Source of the DNA: Owenia fusiformis
Lineage: Eukaryota > Annelida > Polychaeta > Sabellida > Oweniidae
Length of the DNA stretch: 64,000 nt
Assembly (NCBI GenBank): GCA_903813345.2
Contig: CAIIXF020000012.1
Location: 34,114,572 to 34,178,571, forward strand
Reading direction: 5' to 3'
The first letter of the stretch is position 1, and each line of letters starts with the position of its first letter. Of this stretch, positions 33,908 through 46,350 are shown piece by piece. A program made the translations under genes and the position numbers. The notes beneath the pieces were generated by a model. The model searched no databases. It worked only from the letters and a program-made list of their open reading frames with translations, and was not told the origin of the DNA.

Positions 33908-36305
33908 TTTGGCTTACCCCATAACTGCATACTGACAGCGGTAGAACTTCAACATCGGTTGCCCATTCAGTCGGGCAACTCAAATCCTATTCGCCCATAT
34001 AACGAGAATCCAGGATGGAATTCAACCTCCAGAATGAAACTTAATTAATGAAACAGAAATATTTCCAGATAAAGGATTAAAGTCTCACTCAGGCCTGCAT
34101 TCTAATAATATCAGTAATATAATTATTCATTTCAAATCATTTAGCGAAGTAATATGTCATCATAATATACGACAATGGAATAACATGATGACTTAATTAA
34201 ATTAATTTTTTTTTCTCAAGATCCGGAAGGTGAATTTTTTTAGAAATAACCAGAGATGGTCAATCTTTCTAATTTTCACACATTCTTATATATTAGAATA
34301 TCTTTCACCCATTGATATGATACATTGAAGTTTTCGAAAGGGCAGTTTTGCCACATGTTCCTCGAATTTGGATACCCAGAAATGGCATTTTTGATTTTGC
34401 CCTGGTTTCCCTAGGCCTACTTTGGATAATATGGATATTTTATTAATATATTTTAGTCTTGCTACAAGCCCTTGGGTTCTTTTTTATTTTTATTTTCTTA
34501 AATTAGCTATAACTATAAAACAGTGAAGCAAAATGAAAAATTTGGTGACTCGATTATGAAATTGTTGTTTCGTGTGCATATTGTGAAGTTGATTTAAAGC
34601 TTTCAGTATTATGATATATACAAATTCAAGATTCTAGATTTTATTTTATTTCTAGCCAAAACAATTGACTTCCTTGCAAAATCAATAACAAGACATAATA
34701 TACAGTTATACAGTAAAATGCATTGTTAAACAAATATTTAAATATCCTTTTTCAAATATCTCATAAAGTATGTACAGTGAGTATATGCAAGTTTGCAAGT
34801 ACACTATTTGATTGAACTTATTTAAGGTTATTTAACCGCTGATCGTTATTTATGTCAAAGGCTGCAGACTGATTCTGATATTCAGCCTTTGGTCCCCAAA
34901 TATTATCCGCCTGGTTTTCATGACATCTGAAACTGAAATACTGAATTCAGCAACTCAATTTCTCTTTTTTACATCTGCAATAGTTCTTAACATCTGTGCA
35001 GATCAAGACTTCTTAAAATGGCGATTTTAACGGAAAAAATGAATCGTCCAGAGATTTCCTAATGAGCCAAGCCAGTTCAACTCAATATTTTTAATTTCCA
35101 AGTGATGCGATGTTGATTATCGTACCTGTATATTTATACAGCTGTAGGAAGAATATTTTCCAACAACTACGCCAATAATATCTTGATCGCCTCTAGATCA
35201 CTTTTTTGTGATTTTATAAAATGGGGTCTTATGGGGAATCTCCCCGAACTAGAAGTCATATTTTCAAAGTTGATGAAAAATTTTCGAAACCATATATCTA
35301 GAAGAACTCTTACATGTTGTAGATTTCAAGTTTGACATCACTTTGACTGAATTTAAAATATTTAATGACTTAAATTAAGATTATTTCTACTCGCATCTAG
35401 TGTATTGACTTAGGGGAAGCTGCAATTAGAAGGTAAATGACTGTTATTACCCTGCAGTTTCTATTGAGATTGTAGCTTTCACAAATTCAGGTCAACATAC
35501 TCTCATAAATCTTGTTTAGAAACATACCAGTTGAACCATAGTAAAAATATTAGGCTGGTCGATAACCTAATAAAGTTTAACCCCTATAAGCCTGATCACC
35601 AGTTACATTCTTTTGGAATTGCAATACTGGGATTATCTACAAGTGTGGCTCTTGAAAAGTCCTTGCAGTTTTTGGCAATGTGAGAGGTATAGTGTTACCC
35701 ATTGTCTCTCCAGATTTATAGTGTTGCCCATTGTCTCTCCAGATTTATAGTGTTCACTGATTATCAGTGTAGTTTATTTGAATAGATCTGACCTGGAGTC
35801 TGAACTTTTGGTGCATAGCTACTTGACTGGAAAATTGTATTAACTACTCGTCATATTCAATATGATACCTCAGAACTATCTCATAATCTCTGTGTTAATC
35901 AGATTTAGATGGCTTAGATATAATAACTATGTCGCTTTGGCCTAGATATATGGAATTTTAAATAGGACAGTGTGTGTGGAGTTCTATAGTGTACAACCAT
36001 AGTGATGTGAGGTAGAAAGCTAGATGTCTACAATTTACATGCACAGAAAAGAGGTTAAATTTGATGAAAACTAAAAATATTAAATCAGCATCTATTCTTC
36101 TGAGTATAACTTATTATGGTACTCATAATGTACATCTATAAAGAATGAGAACATTAACTGTCCAGTTCTGTTTTAAAGTACAATGATTAACTCTAGGCAC
36201 AAGTACGCACTCTTTGAGCAAAATTGAAGGAAGTAAACTATTAATGCTCATTTGTGATCCCAATATGTATGAATAAAGCCATCATACAAAATACATGTAC
36301 CTTAA
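33908..36305. other. Long AT-rich stretch without genes
   Basis: Unique-looking sequence. The only local repeat is a doubled TTATAGTGTT(A/G)CCCATTG word at 35686-35755. It could be intron of a gene whose exons lie elsewhere. Confidence 0.4.
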
Positions 36306-36511
36306 CAGTGATCTCCCCAGGAATTTTTCTCAGGTGGGTGCAAAATTGTCATTTTCACAATTCAGACCAAAATTGGTCAAAATTTGCCAATTTTTCATGA
36401 TTTTTCTCATTTTCAAGTGGGTGCAAATGGATTTTCAGGTGGGTGCATGACTGTTTTCAAAATCTCAGGTGGGTGCTACGCCCACTTGCTTTAATGCTGA
36501 AGAGATCACTG
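36306..36511. mobile_element. CAGTGATCTCCCC TIR element, copy 1, 5-bp TSD
   Basis: Ends CAGTGATCTCCCCAGGAAT and GAAGAGATCACTG, flanked by CTTAA at 36301-36305 and 36512-36516. The interior repeats CAGGTGGGTGCA three to four times. A second copy lies at 45668. hAT-like ends with a 5-bp TSD. Confidence 0.75.
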
Positions 36512-37255
36512 CTTAAAGATTAAAGTACATTTGGTTATGACGAATCACTGGTTGACTTTAAATGTACCATTGTTGAATTATGTAATAAAACATAATATTC
36601 ACATAGCTGAATAATTCAATAATTTGGCTTTATGCTAAGTAATCTGATTTAGATGTTATTATATAATTTGCCCTAGATTATATGGCTATTCTTCAGTGCC
36701 TTTAAGTCTTAGGGCCATTCTTAGGCCAGTGTTCTTGGACTATATTTGACGTGGTCAGTGTGGATATCCAATTAGAATTTACACAGATTTTCACTTGGAA
36801 TCCTAATAATTATGCTTTAAGAGCCAGGATCCTAGATCTCTGTAGAGCCCTATAGACATGATAGATATTATATTTGTACATACTGCATACAGTTTTGTTA
36901 TGCCATATTAGATTCTGACTTTGAGCAACAGTGTTCTCCTGGAATTACTTTAGAGGCCAGTGACCAGCAAAGAAACCCTTACAAAAACAAGATTGCTTTA
37001 CTTCCAAGGACGCAAAGAATTATAACATCATTTTGAACAACACCTGTTTCTTTCATAAAGTTGACTCTGAATTGTTTCTCTATAATCTGGTTATTGACTT
37101 AAATTATTCGATTCAAGATAAAACACTGGATAAGTGTTTGAGTAATATTTTGAACAAGAGTTTTGATTCTCAGTATCTTGCTCAATTATGTTATTAATGT
37201 TCATCCATTGTGCGTCCTTTCGAGGTAGATGACTCTCATTCAGGCAAGGTAATAC

Positions 37256-37375
37256 TTGACCCCCCCTCTTAACCCTTGACCCCCCCTCTTAACCCTTGAC
37301 CCCCCCCCTCTTAACCCTTGACCCCCCCCCCCTCTTAACCCTTGACCCCCCCTCTTAACCCTTGACCCCTTCCCC
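37256..37375 (-). repeat. Minisatellite of TTGACCCCCCCTCTTAACCC-type units
   Basis: Six units of about 20-25 bp (CTTGACCCCCC...TCTTAACC) differ mainly in C-run length. Frames across it encode Gly/Arg repeats and are artefacts. Confidence 0.85.
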
Positions 37376-37928
37376 TTTTTTGGACCCTTCTCCTTGGATA
37401 GGGCTTTGGCGTCCAGTACACATATATTTTTTTTCTTATAAGGGCCAGTATTTAGATGTATTCTAAACAGTCTGTTTAACATTTTCCCTACATTCAAAAT
37501 TGATTAATGAAAATGGTGTAAAGGAGATTGTCTGAGGTTATCACGACCTTAAAGTTCACGATGAGGCTCCACAAAAAACCTTTACAAAAACAGTAGCAGT
37601 TTCATTCATGTCATTACAACTTTTTTTATTAAAACAACAAAATATGTCTTCAGGCATATTTTGCTATATCGAGCCGATAATAAAATGGTTCTGGTTTGGA
37701 GACAACTGCATGGTTTAAAACGTTTCGAACTTAGCATAAAGGTCCATTCAATGTTGACTGTTGAGCCTTGAAAAGCCATATTTAGACTTTGATTGAAAGT
37801 TGTTTATATCATCTTCATCTATATATTGATTCACTGGAAGTTTATTTTTGAGTTGAGTAAATGTTGATAATATTCTTTTTATATATCGAGAAAGTCTTAA
37901 CATTTGTAATAAAAATCATGGTCTAAAT

Positions 37929-38463
37929 CATTTCTACTTTCAAGTTAGCATTCTATTTCATGTTCAAAGTAGTTCCCCTTAGCTTTCACACACAGCTGAT
38001 GTCGTTCTATCTACTTCTGATATATCCTGTGGAAGCCATCTGGAAAGTTCTTTGTCAGGTGCTGCGGCGCCATCTTGTGAACGCGATTCGCAAGAAGAGG
38101 CCCCATAGGACTCTCAACTCCTAAAATTCCGTCAAGATAATGTGCCATCGCATAGGTCGCAAATGGTGCAGGATACTATCCAGAAAACGCTGGAGATGGA
38201 GGTTCAAGGCCAGTCAGCGTATTCTCCTGACAAGGCACCGTGCGATTTTGGGGTATTTTCATGTTTGAAAAATGATCTGCGTGGTAAGATCCACGCAAAT
38301 ATCCATGAGCTTCAGAATGCCGTTCAATGTTCGCTGACAAAGAACTTTCCAGATGGCTTCCACAGGATATATCAGAAGTGGATAGAACGACATCAGCTGT
38401 GTGTGAAAGCTAAGGGGAACTACTTTGAACATGAAATAGAATGCTAACTTGAAAGTAGAAATG
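37929..38463 (+). mobile_element. Mariner-like foldback relic
   Basis: The left arm (37929 to about 38065, CATTTCTACTTTCAAGTTAG onward) is the inverse of the 3' end of the transposase reading frame at about 38325-38463. The element carries a duplicate, inverted copy of its own coding 3' end. ACGCCCTGTATA at about 38728 may be an outer mariner end. Confidence 0.7.
38109..38447 (+). pseudogene. Mariner transposase C-terminal fragment
   Basis: About 112 open codons to TAA. They show the mariner landmarks DNVPSHRS (for DNAPSHR), YSPDKAPCDFGVFSCLKND (for YSPDLAPSDY...F..LK) and a closing W...G.YFE-type tail. The N-terminal half with the DNA-binding helices is absent, so the gene is broken. Confidence 0.8.
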
Positions 38464-39989
38464 TGGAGTAGCCACAGAACTATGGCGGAAATATAGACAG
38501 GACAGAAACTAACGTTAACAAAATCTACTATGCTGTGAACTTATAAAATTGCTCCGCAGAACCCGTATTCGCGTTACTATGACAACCACCATTTTGCCGT
38601 TATTCATTATATCTTGATAATTTTTTCAGGATAGTTAGAAAAGTGTCTGATGCTTCTCCACTGAAAATTTGAACGATGATAGACAAGAAATAAAAGTTTG
38701 AGAGCAAAATTAGCTTTACTTACTGAACGCCCTGTATATGCAATAATAAATTGTATATAAATTGAACTGACACTGATATGCACCCATAGGCGGGTCAGAT
38801 ATACATGTAATATCATTAGACATATGTCAATTATCACACATAGGTGTGTGCATGTATATGCATATGTTGTGAATGCAATATATAAGTAATTGTAAAAGGG
38901 TGCAACTATCATAAATGATTGACTGATAGGAGCCGCCATAGTTGCTGTGATTATAATTGCTGTACGATATGCCCTGAGTAAAATCGGGGCATAATAATTG
39001 GAGGTGGCGGAATTACTTATGAGCACCAAGCAGTCAGCCTTAATTCATATGTGAATTATTTGTTTGTAAATTCCTTTGTTTCTCCTTTAAGTCCTTCATG
39101 ATCTTGTATTTCATAAATCTCACCATGGGCTTTCAACTAGATTGAAAGCCCATGATCTCACATAAAACATTTAATTCTGTTTAACATTATATACATTTAT
39201 TTACAAGAGGCCTCCCCCCCCCCCCCCGATGCAGATATAATGTAGAAATGAGGAAGTGATAGGGATTGATCATTTTATTTCTAATTGGCTAGTACTTAAC
39301 GAAAATAAGGATATTTTTTGTAAATTCAGAACAACACATTAGAGAGGATTACCACTGATTGATATATGTCAGAAGTGTTATTGACCTTTCATTCAGTGGC
39401 CATCATTTCATGCAAGTTACAATATTGCTATTTGACTGTGACTAAAATACAGACAGTCTTGTTAAATAGTGAGAAATATCAAAGAAAAGAGTATTGAATT
39501 TGGAAGGGTTAGATAAAATAGACTTGCATATAAGCATTTTGATTTTACACAAATATAGAAAAATGTTGTCGTTCATGGTTTTAGAGAGAAATTGAGTGAA
39601 AAAGTGAAAGGAAATGAGAAATTTTAGATATGGACAGTTACCAAGGAGATAAGACAGTTAGTTGGCAATAACAACTTAGTTAATCTCCATAGGCCCATAT
39701 ACCCTTACAATATAGTATATAATGAACTGCTTGGAGGGGGGGGGGGTGAGGATAGGTGTTAAGCACTTGTTTTTTGTTGTTTCAAAAAGAAAAAATAACC
39801 TTGATTGACATTTTTGATGGGATGACTTGTAGTTATTTTCTAGCAACTGACTCAAGGTTTTGGTTACATTTTGGTTTTTGCTTTTAAAGACTTTATATAG
39901 AAAAAAATATTTGTTTACCCCCCCCCCCCCCCTCCTTACTCCTTATGGACTTTCATGAAGGTTGCTGGAGAATTGAACATATATTGAAG
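38464..39989. other. AT-rich stretch with homopolymer runs
   Basis: No gene recognised. G or C runs of 9-15 at 39213, 39738 and 39919. An inverted pair ATGGGCTTTCAACTAG / TTGAAAGCCCATG lies at about 39125-39153. Confidence 0.45.
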
Positions 39990-40153
39990 TACAGTGAAAC
40001 CTGTTAAGTGGAACACCTCTGTTAGTTGAACACTTTTCAGTCCCAAGACCAACTGGCTTAATGTTAAATTAACCTCCATATGTGGAACATTTTCCAAGTG
40101 GAACACTGTTAGAGGTACCCAAGGTGTTCCACTTAGACATGTTTTGCTATGTA
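39990..40153. mobile_element. Pogo/Tc1-like MITE
   Basis: TACAGTGAAACCTGTTAAGT...GGAACACC and its approximate inverse ending in CATGTTTTGCTATGTA form about 28-bp imperfect ends with TA borders. The interior has more GTGGAACA words. Confidence 0.5.
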
Positions 40154-41266
40154 GACATACACATAGGAGCTATTAAGGGTATAACCCTTTTCAATAGGTT
40201 GCCAAACTGATCTTGTCTCTAGCCTCTGTGTTTGGGGTAAAGGGTGCAAAGTCAAAAATAAGGTAAAAATCCTTAATAAAATGAAGCAATGATTTTCTGG
40301 AGTTTTGTATTAGTGTTGTTCGATACCACTTTTAAGGCCAAGGGTTATATAGAACTATTACAGCTCCATTCCCATGGCAAAATCTCAATTTGTTTATCTA
40401 AAAATCACTGTTTGGCATCTACCCTTTTAAAGACCAATCACCTTGTCTGTCACTCTTTATACAACCAATACAACTAAAAAAATCACATTTTTCAACAAAA
40501 GCATTTGACATTTGTCATATGACCATTTGTTGACAGAGCACAATATCTTACATCTTTTTTAGTGATCTCATTTGGTTTTGTGAAAAGAGAGATATCTCTG
40601 TAATGATATTTTGCAAAGTAAGTAGTCCCTTGATCGAGCTTTACTTTGATCAAGCTTTACTTTTAAATCAGAGGGCTATCAATATTCACCCAATCATAAC
40701 AGCATGAATCAAATTTTATTATTTCGTAAGTAGGCTATCTGGTATTGATGTCATGTGGTGACATATAACTTTTTGTGGACTATTTTCGATGTGGTTTGCA
40801 TTCTGAGTTTGGCAGTTACCCAGGTGTCAGTACATGTAGTTCACCAGCATGTGGCTTATTTGGGTCAGAGACAATGTTAAACATATAATTTCCTCTAAAT
40901 TTAAATAATTGTATACATGAATGAAATTATACCTGACTGCTGCATTTTTCAACAGTAGACCTCTATTTAGTGAAAATAGTATTTTTGGCTATAATTTCAA
41001 TGCTTGAATATTTGTTTACCAGAGTTGGTCAGATTTTCAAAATAATATTTTGAGGATAATTAACTCTGTTTAAAAGGGAATCTTCATATTCACAAATTAC
41101 AACTTTTGCCTGTCAATTTCCTATCATCCTCCGAGCACAGGGCTTCAAAATCCAGAATATCTTTTCTTTTTACACCCTGCCATAAGCAGTTAGCATTTCC
41201 CCGATTAAGAAGTTGCAATTTGATACACTACGACAGCATTCATGAATACGTCATCGGTGCATAATT

Positions 41267-41470
41267 CAGGCCTGTCAACTTGGGAACACCTAACATGAGT
41301 GACTTGGAAATGTTGAACACCTCCCCTCAAAATGTGGACACCTTGGTCCAAATCTGAACACCTTGATCCAAATTTTGAACACCTTGGTTTAAATTTTAGG
41401 ACATCTTGCCAAATTTTGAACACCTCAAATTTTTCGCGCTCGCTACGCTCGCGTTTCAAACATCCGTCAA

Positions 41471-41502
<32 letters not shown>

Positions 41503-41808
41503 AGGTACGGAATATTTCGAACGGAATGCGTGACATATACAAAATTTCGAACGGAATGCGTGACATATACGTAATTCGCGTGAAAAGTCCGAACGAAATG
41601 CGTACATTTTTTTTCCGGCGTTCGTATTTTTGCTGTGTAGACGATCTATTTTAGAAATTTTTCTACAGAAATATTTTTGCGTGACAATTACCAGGTAAAA
41701 TGCGTATTTGCGTGACATTTTCTGTCACGCAAAAATAACTGGCGTGACTTCAAATTCTTCAGCAAATGCGTGACAAATACGCAAATTGCGGGACAGTTGA
41801 CAGGCCTG
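41267..41808. mobile_element. CAGGCCTGTCAACT TIR element with 6-bp TSD
   Basis: CAGGCCTGTCAACTTGGGA at the left and AGTTGACAGGCCTG at the right are inverted ends. ATAATT flanks both sides (41261-41266, 41809-41814). Inside are repeats of AAATTTTGAACACCTTGG, a run of about 30 G at 41473, and repeats of TTTCGAACGGAATGCGTGAC. No transposase. Confidence 0.7.
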
Positions 41809-42449
41809 ATAATTAGATCACGTGACTCAGTTTAATCGGGTGCTTCCAAATTGGTTATAGCAGGGGGGAGAAGGAGGTACAGATTCTGAACACCTGCTTA
41901 GGAAGATGGTTACCTTCTAATTTTCATAAATTCACCCGCCAATTAGCGAATCAGCTACTGGAATAGACGCAGGTACTATTCATATTTAAATAAGTTTGCC
42001 ATCAAATTGCAATCAATCCGGAAGCCGCTAGCCTAAGTTGCATTTGCGTATACAAGGTCATTCAAAACAACTGCTCTATTTGATCACAATTTATAACTCA
42101 GGAAATCGTGACCCAATCGCAAGTAATCATCACTGTGTTTTTTATTTCACCTATTCGTCACTGCCAATAGTAGATTCAATGCTAAAAAGATTTTTTATGT
42201 CAGTATTGAAAAGATATGTTAACGCTCTTGGCAATTTGTTTACATTTAGTGCTTTACATTGGTGTAAAACAGGTTAAATAAACAATGAGTGCAGTAAGTT
42301 CATCAAAATTCAATATTTCAAGTGCTTCAGCGAGTTCACATAGGTCATGGTGTCATTGACCGTTCAATATTAAAACATAATACCTTGAGTGCAGAATTTT
42401 GTTCTCAAGTAGTGGTTATTTTTTTAATTTATCGATTTATTTTTGTATT

Positions 42450-43556
42450 CAGAGAGGGATTCTTGCTGTAAAACTATTTGTATTTAATAAGATGAGGGAT
42501 TCTTGCTGTAAATCTATTTGTATTTAATACGATGAGGGATACCTTGCTGTAAATCTATTTGTATTTAATACGATGAGGGATACCTTGCTGTAAATCTATT
42601 TGTATTTAATACGATGAGGGATACCTTGCTGTAAAACTATTTGTATTTAATAAGATGAGGGATTCTTGCTGTAAAACTATTTGTATTTAATAAGATGAGG
42701 GATACCTTGCTGTAAAACTATTTGTATTTAATAAGATGAGGGATACCTTGCTGTAAAACTATTTGTATTTAATAAGATGAGGGATACCTTGCTGTAAATC
42801 TATTTGTATTTAATAAGATGAGGGATACCTTGCTGTAAAACTATTTGTATTTAATAAGATGAGGGATACCTTGCTGTAAAACTATTTGTATTTAATAAGA
42901 TGAGGGATACCTTGCTGTAAATCTATTTGTATTTAATACGATGAGGGATACCTTGCTGTAAAACTATTTGTATTTAATAAGATGAGGGATTCTTGCTGTA
43001 AAACTATTTGTATTTAATAAGATGAGGGATACCTTGCTGTAAAACTATTTGTATTTAATAAGATGAGGGATACCTTGCTGTAAAACTATTTGTATTTAAT
43101 AAGATGAGGGATACCTTGCTGTAAATCTATTTGTATTTAATAAGATGAGGGATACCTTGCTGTAAAACTATTTGTATTTAATAAGATGAGGGATACCTTG
43201 CTGTAAAACTATTTGTATTTAATAAGATGAGGGATACCTTGCTGTAAAACTATTTGTATTTAATAAGATGAGGGATACCTTGCTGTAAATCTATTTCTTT
43301 TGCCAACCATGTATGTATGTCTAGTATTGTATTTAATAAGATGAGGGATACTTTGGGGCAGATGGCGCATGGGGGGGGGGCATGGCATAGATACATGGTT
43401 GGCAAAACAAATAGATTTACAGCGAGGTATCCCTCATCTTATTAAATACAATACTAGACATACATACATGGTTGGCAAAACAAATAAATTTACAGTGAGG
43501 TATCCCTCATCTTATATGCAAAATACAAATAGTTTTACAGCAAGAATCCCTCTCTG
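42450..43556. mobile_element. TIR element carrying a 41-bp tandem array
   Basis: The ends are CAGAGAGGGATTCTTGCTGT...ACTATTTGTATTT and its perfect inverse, over at least 36 bp. Right of the array the unit reappears inverted twice, each with CATGGTTGGCAAAACAAATA. No clear TSD. The terminal repeat itself is the unit that was amplified. Confidence 0.75.
42485..43300 (+). repeat. 41-bp tandem repeat, about 20 copies
   Basis: The unit starts GATGAGGGATACCTTGCTGT and ends ATTTGTATTTAATAA. Variants (TTCTT for TACCTT, AATC for AAAC, ACG for AAG) recur in the same order eight units (about 328 bp) apart, giving higher-order structure (42661 versus 42989). Confidence 0.9.
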
Positions 43557-43654
43557 AATTATCATGACATCTTACGAATCGTTTGTATCGAATCGTTTTT
43601 ATAATATCGAGATACGTATCGAATCGAAAAAAAATGTATCGTGGGATCCCTAGT

Positions 43655-43855
43655 AGTCAGACCATATATTGTTAGGCAGTACCACAAGTAGTCAAACAAT
43701 CATGAGACTGTGCTTCGTGTAGTCAGAGTTAGACAGTGCCAGATATAGTCAGATAGTACCATATGAAGTCAGGCAGTACCATATTTAATCTGGCAGTACC
43801 ACAAGTAGTCAGACACTGCAATTCATAGTCACACAGTACCACATGGGCTGAATAC
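43655..43855 (+). repeat. Degenerate minisatellite (AGTACCACAAGTAGTCAGAC)
   Basis: Seven to eight imperfect units of about 25 bp containing GGCAGTACCA and TAGTCAGA. Confidence 0.65.
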
Positions 43856-44350
43856 ATTACCCGACTTGTACTCAGACTCGTTTGTTAACATACATACTAT
43901 AAACTGACATAATACCATTGTGTTATTCAGTACATCCTTCTGAGGACAGGTCATCTCAGGGCTGATAAGTGTCATCTAACGTCAGATTGCTTGAGGCTAA
44001 TACTGTAAACGCCCAAATTTTCAAAGTGCCCTAATTTTCAGGATTGAGCGAGATCAGTGAATAGACAGTGAATATTTGATTTAACATTGAATTCATTTGG
44101 ATATTTCTTCAAACAGTGAAAAATGCCCTTGAAACATTTTCAGGTCAATAAATAGTGAATTTTTTGACAGCGAAAATTTAGGCTTTTATAGTAAATGATG
44201 TGAGGTTATAATTTATCACAATATGCAACTTCATTATCACAGGGACTAACATTGAGTTTAGTTGTCCTTATTTCTAATCACAGGGACTTGATAATTATAT
44301 ACATGTGGCCGCTGTACAGACAAGACACTAGTTTCCTAGTTATACTCTAA

Positions 44351-45034
44351 TGGCCTAGTCACATAGCACGGCCGATGAGGTTACGATGGGCCAGCGGTGC
44401 AATTTTCACCGAACTCGGCCGAACACCGGCCAGACACCGGCCGGACATCCGTGGCGTTTGTTGCTTAAAACCGCATCGGTGGTAGCTCGGTGAAATTTTA
44501 ACTTCGGAGTTAAATTTCACCGGGCTCTCACCGAGCTCCCTCATCATGTCATCGCAGCCCCATCGTAACCACATCGGAAAACACGTCGGCTGGTGCACGG
44601 TCGAGTATCGGCCGGTGTCCCGTGCATCTGAGACAACCAGAGGACGAGGTTTTTTAACGGACAGCGGCCGAGCTCCGACCGAGCTCCGGCCGATGTGGGA
44701 CAGAGCATCGGCCGGTCACTGTTCAAAGCCCGTTAACAACCCGGCCGGCGATCGCACGGTGTCCTGTTACCTGCTCGGGTACCGGCCGTATTTCTTCCGA
44801 TGTCCGGCCGACCTCCGGCCGGTAGTTGCTGCCACATCGGCAGAAAAAAACTACCATTTTGAGACAGACTCCGTACGGTCACCGGCCGGTGTTCGGTCGG
44901 TCGCCTGAAGATGTCCGGACGGAGTCCGTTCACGTCACCGAGCTCTGCTTCCGATGAGGAGAGCTCGGTGGCACCAAAAAAATCCACCGAGCTCTACCGA
45001 TGCCGGACATCGGCCGGGCTATGTGACTAGGCCA
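44351..45034. mobile_element. GC-rich TIR element with TAA target duplication
   Basis: TGGCCTAGTCACATAGC and its perfect inverse GCTATGTGACTAGGCCA bound 684 bp, with TAA on both sides (44348-44350, 45035-45037). The interior is strikingly GC-rich against AT-rich surroundings, full of CCGGCCG, CCGAGCTC and CATCGG words in both orientations. No transposase. A 3-bp TWA target suggests PIF/Harbinger. Confidence 0.75.
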
Positions 45035-45667
45035 TAAAGCCCTATACATGTATAAGATACTTAAAATCCATTTAAAATGAAGTACATGAAGCCTTCCATA
45101 TACTAATGTGCAGTTTATGTGGCAAGGTCATATGCCCCATCTAATTTATCAGGAACAAAGTACATCTATTATTCATTTGGTTGATGTTCCAAGGTTGCTG
45201 CTTCAAGGTTGTATGTCAATAACTGGATTCAACATAGGTGATGAGCCATGCAGTCATGTTGCATCCTTCTTCAAAGGACTTCATTTTTTATGCTTAATAG
45301 AAAGAAGTGAAATACCTTTGAACCATGTTGTAGCATTGAGACTTTCAAAATAAGATTTCACTTATACCTGATTTAAAAAAATCATGGATGCACTCAAATT
45401 AATTGATATTGTAAACGAGGTATATGACATTATTAACAAAATCACACCATTGATTCAAGTAGCCATTGAAAAGTTCTTTAAAAAAGTTTTAAATGTTGAT
45501 CCAAAATTCAACCTTAATCATATAGTAATTGACTGTACATTTCATATAAATTATTTTTATGTGTAATAAACTTCTGGCCTCTTGTAATTGAGGGAGTTCC
45601 TTCCATGATCAAAACATAATAGTCAGAGAACCATCAATACAGATATGCCAATGCAATCAATCGAAGG

Positions 45668-45872
45668 CATTGATCTCCCCAGGATTTTTTCTCAGGTGGG
45701 TGCAAAATTCTCATTTTCACAATTTAGACCAAAATTGGTCAAAATATGCCAATTTTTAATGATTTTCTCATTTTCAAGTGGGTGCAAATGGATTTTCAGG
45801 TGGGTGCAAGCCTGTTTTCAGAATCTCAGGTGGGTGCTGTGCCCACTTGCTTTAATGCTGGGGAGATCACTG
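45668..45872. mobile_element. CAGTGATCTCCCC TIR element, copy 2, 5-bp TSD
   Basis: Same element as 36306-36511 with about 90% identity by eye, flanked by GAAGG at 45663-45667 and 45873-45877. The left end reads CATTGATCTCC (one change). Confidence 0.75.
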
Positions 45873-45901
45873 GAAGGTATACAAATATTTTGCATCTAAA
45901 A

Positions 45902-46050
45902 TAGGCCTGTCAATTGTCCCGCAATTTGCGAATTTGTCACGCATTTGCTGAAGAAATTGAAGTCACACCGGAATATAACAGAATATTTCACGCAAATACA
46001 CATTTTTTCTCATTATTGTCAAGCAAAAATATTTCCGGAGAATGAAATAA
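45902..46050 (-). repeat. Single-ended fragment related to the 41267 element
   Basis: AGGCCTGTCAATTGTCCCGC followed by GCATTTGCTGAAGAAATTGA is the inverse of the right end at 41750-41808. The other end is missing. Confidence 0.55.
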
Positions 46051-46350
46051 AAAAACAAAAGGCCATTAACAAAATTAACAATTAACAAAATTAACAATAA
46101 ACAAAACTAACAAAATGAACGCCTAAAAATCGAACATTATGTTCATTCGGAATTTTTATGCGAATTATGTGTTCTCAAGTTGCGCCTGGTATCAAATATG
46201 ACAATGAAATAGATAACCTTTTAAGCAATATTGGTTTAGTAATAGTCCATAAGGATGTGATGACCTTCCTCATGTATTGAGTTGGTTGTAATCACAGACT
46301 GGCTATGTAATTTTACAATCCAGGCATCCACTTATCTACTCTTCTTTCAG

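Noticed and set aside
41473-41502. Very long G run as a functional G-quadruplex site
   Set aside because: Homopolymer runs of 9-30 G or C recur in decayed repeats throughout the window and their lengths may be sequencing or assembly artefacts.
45384-45566. 60-codon + strand ORF with an AATAAA-like signal just after its stop
   Set aside because: Short, AT-biased, no motif, no splice context. Chance is more likely than a gene.
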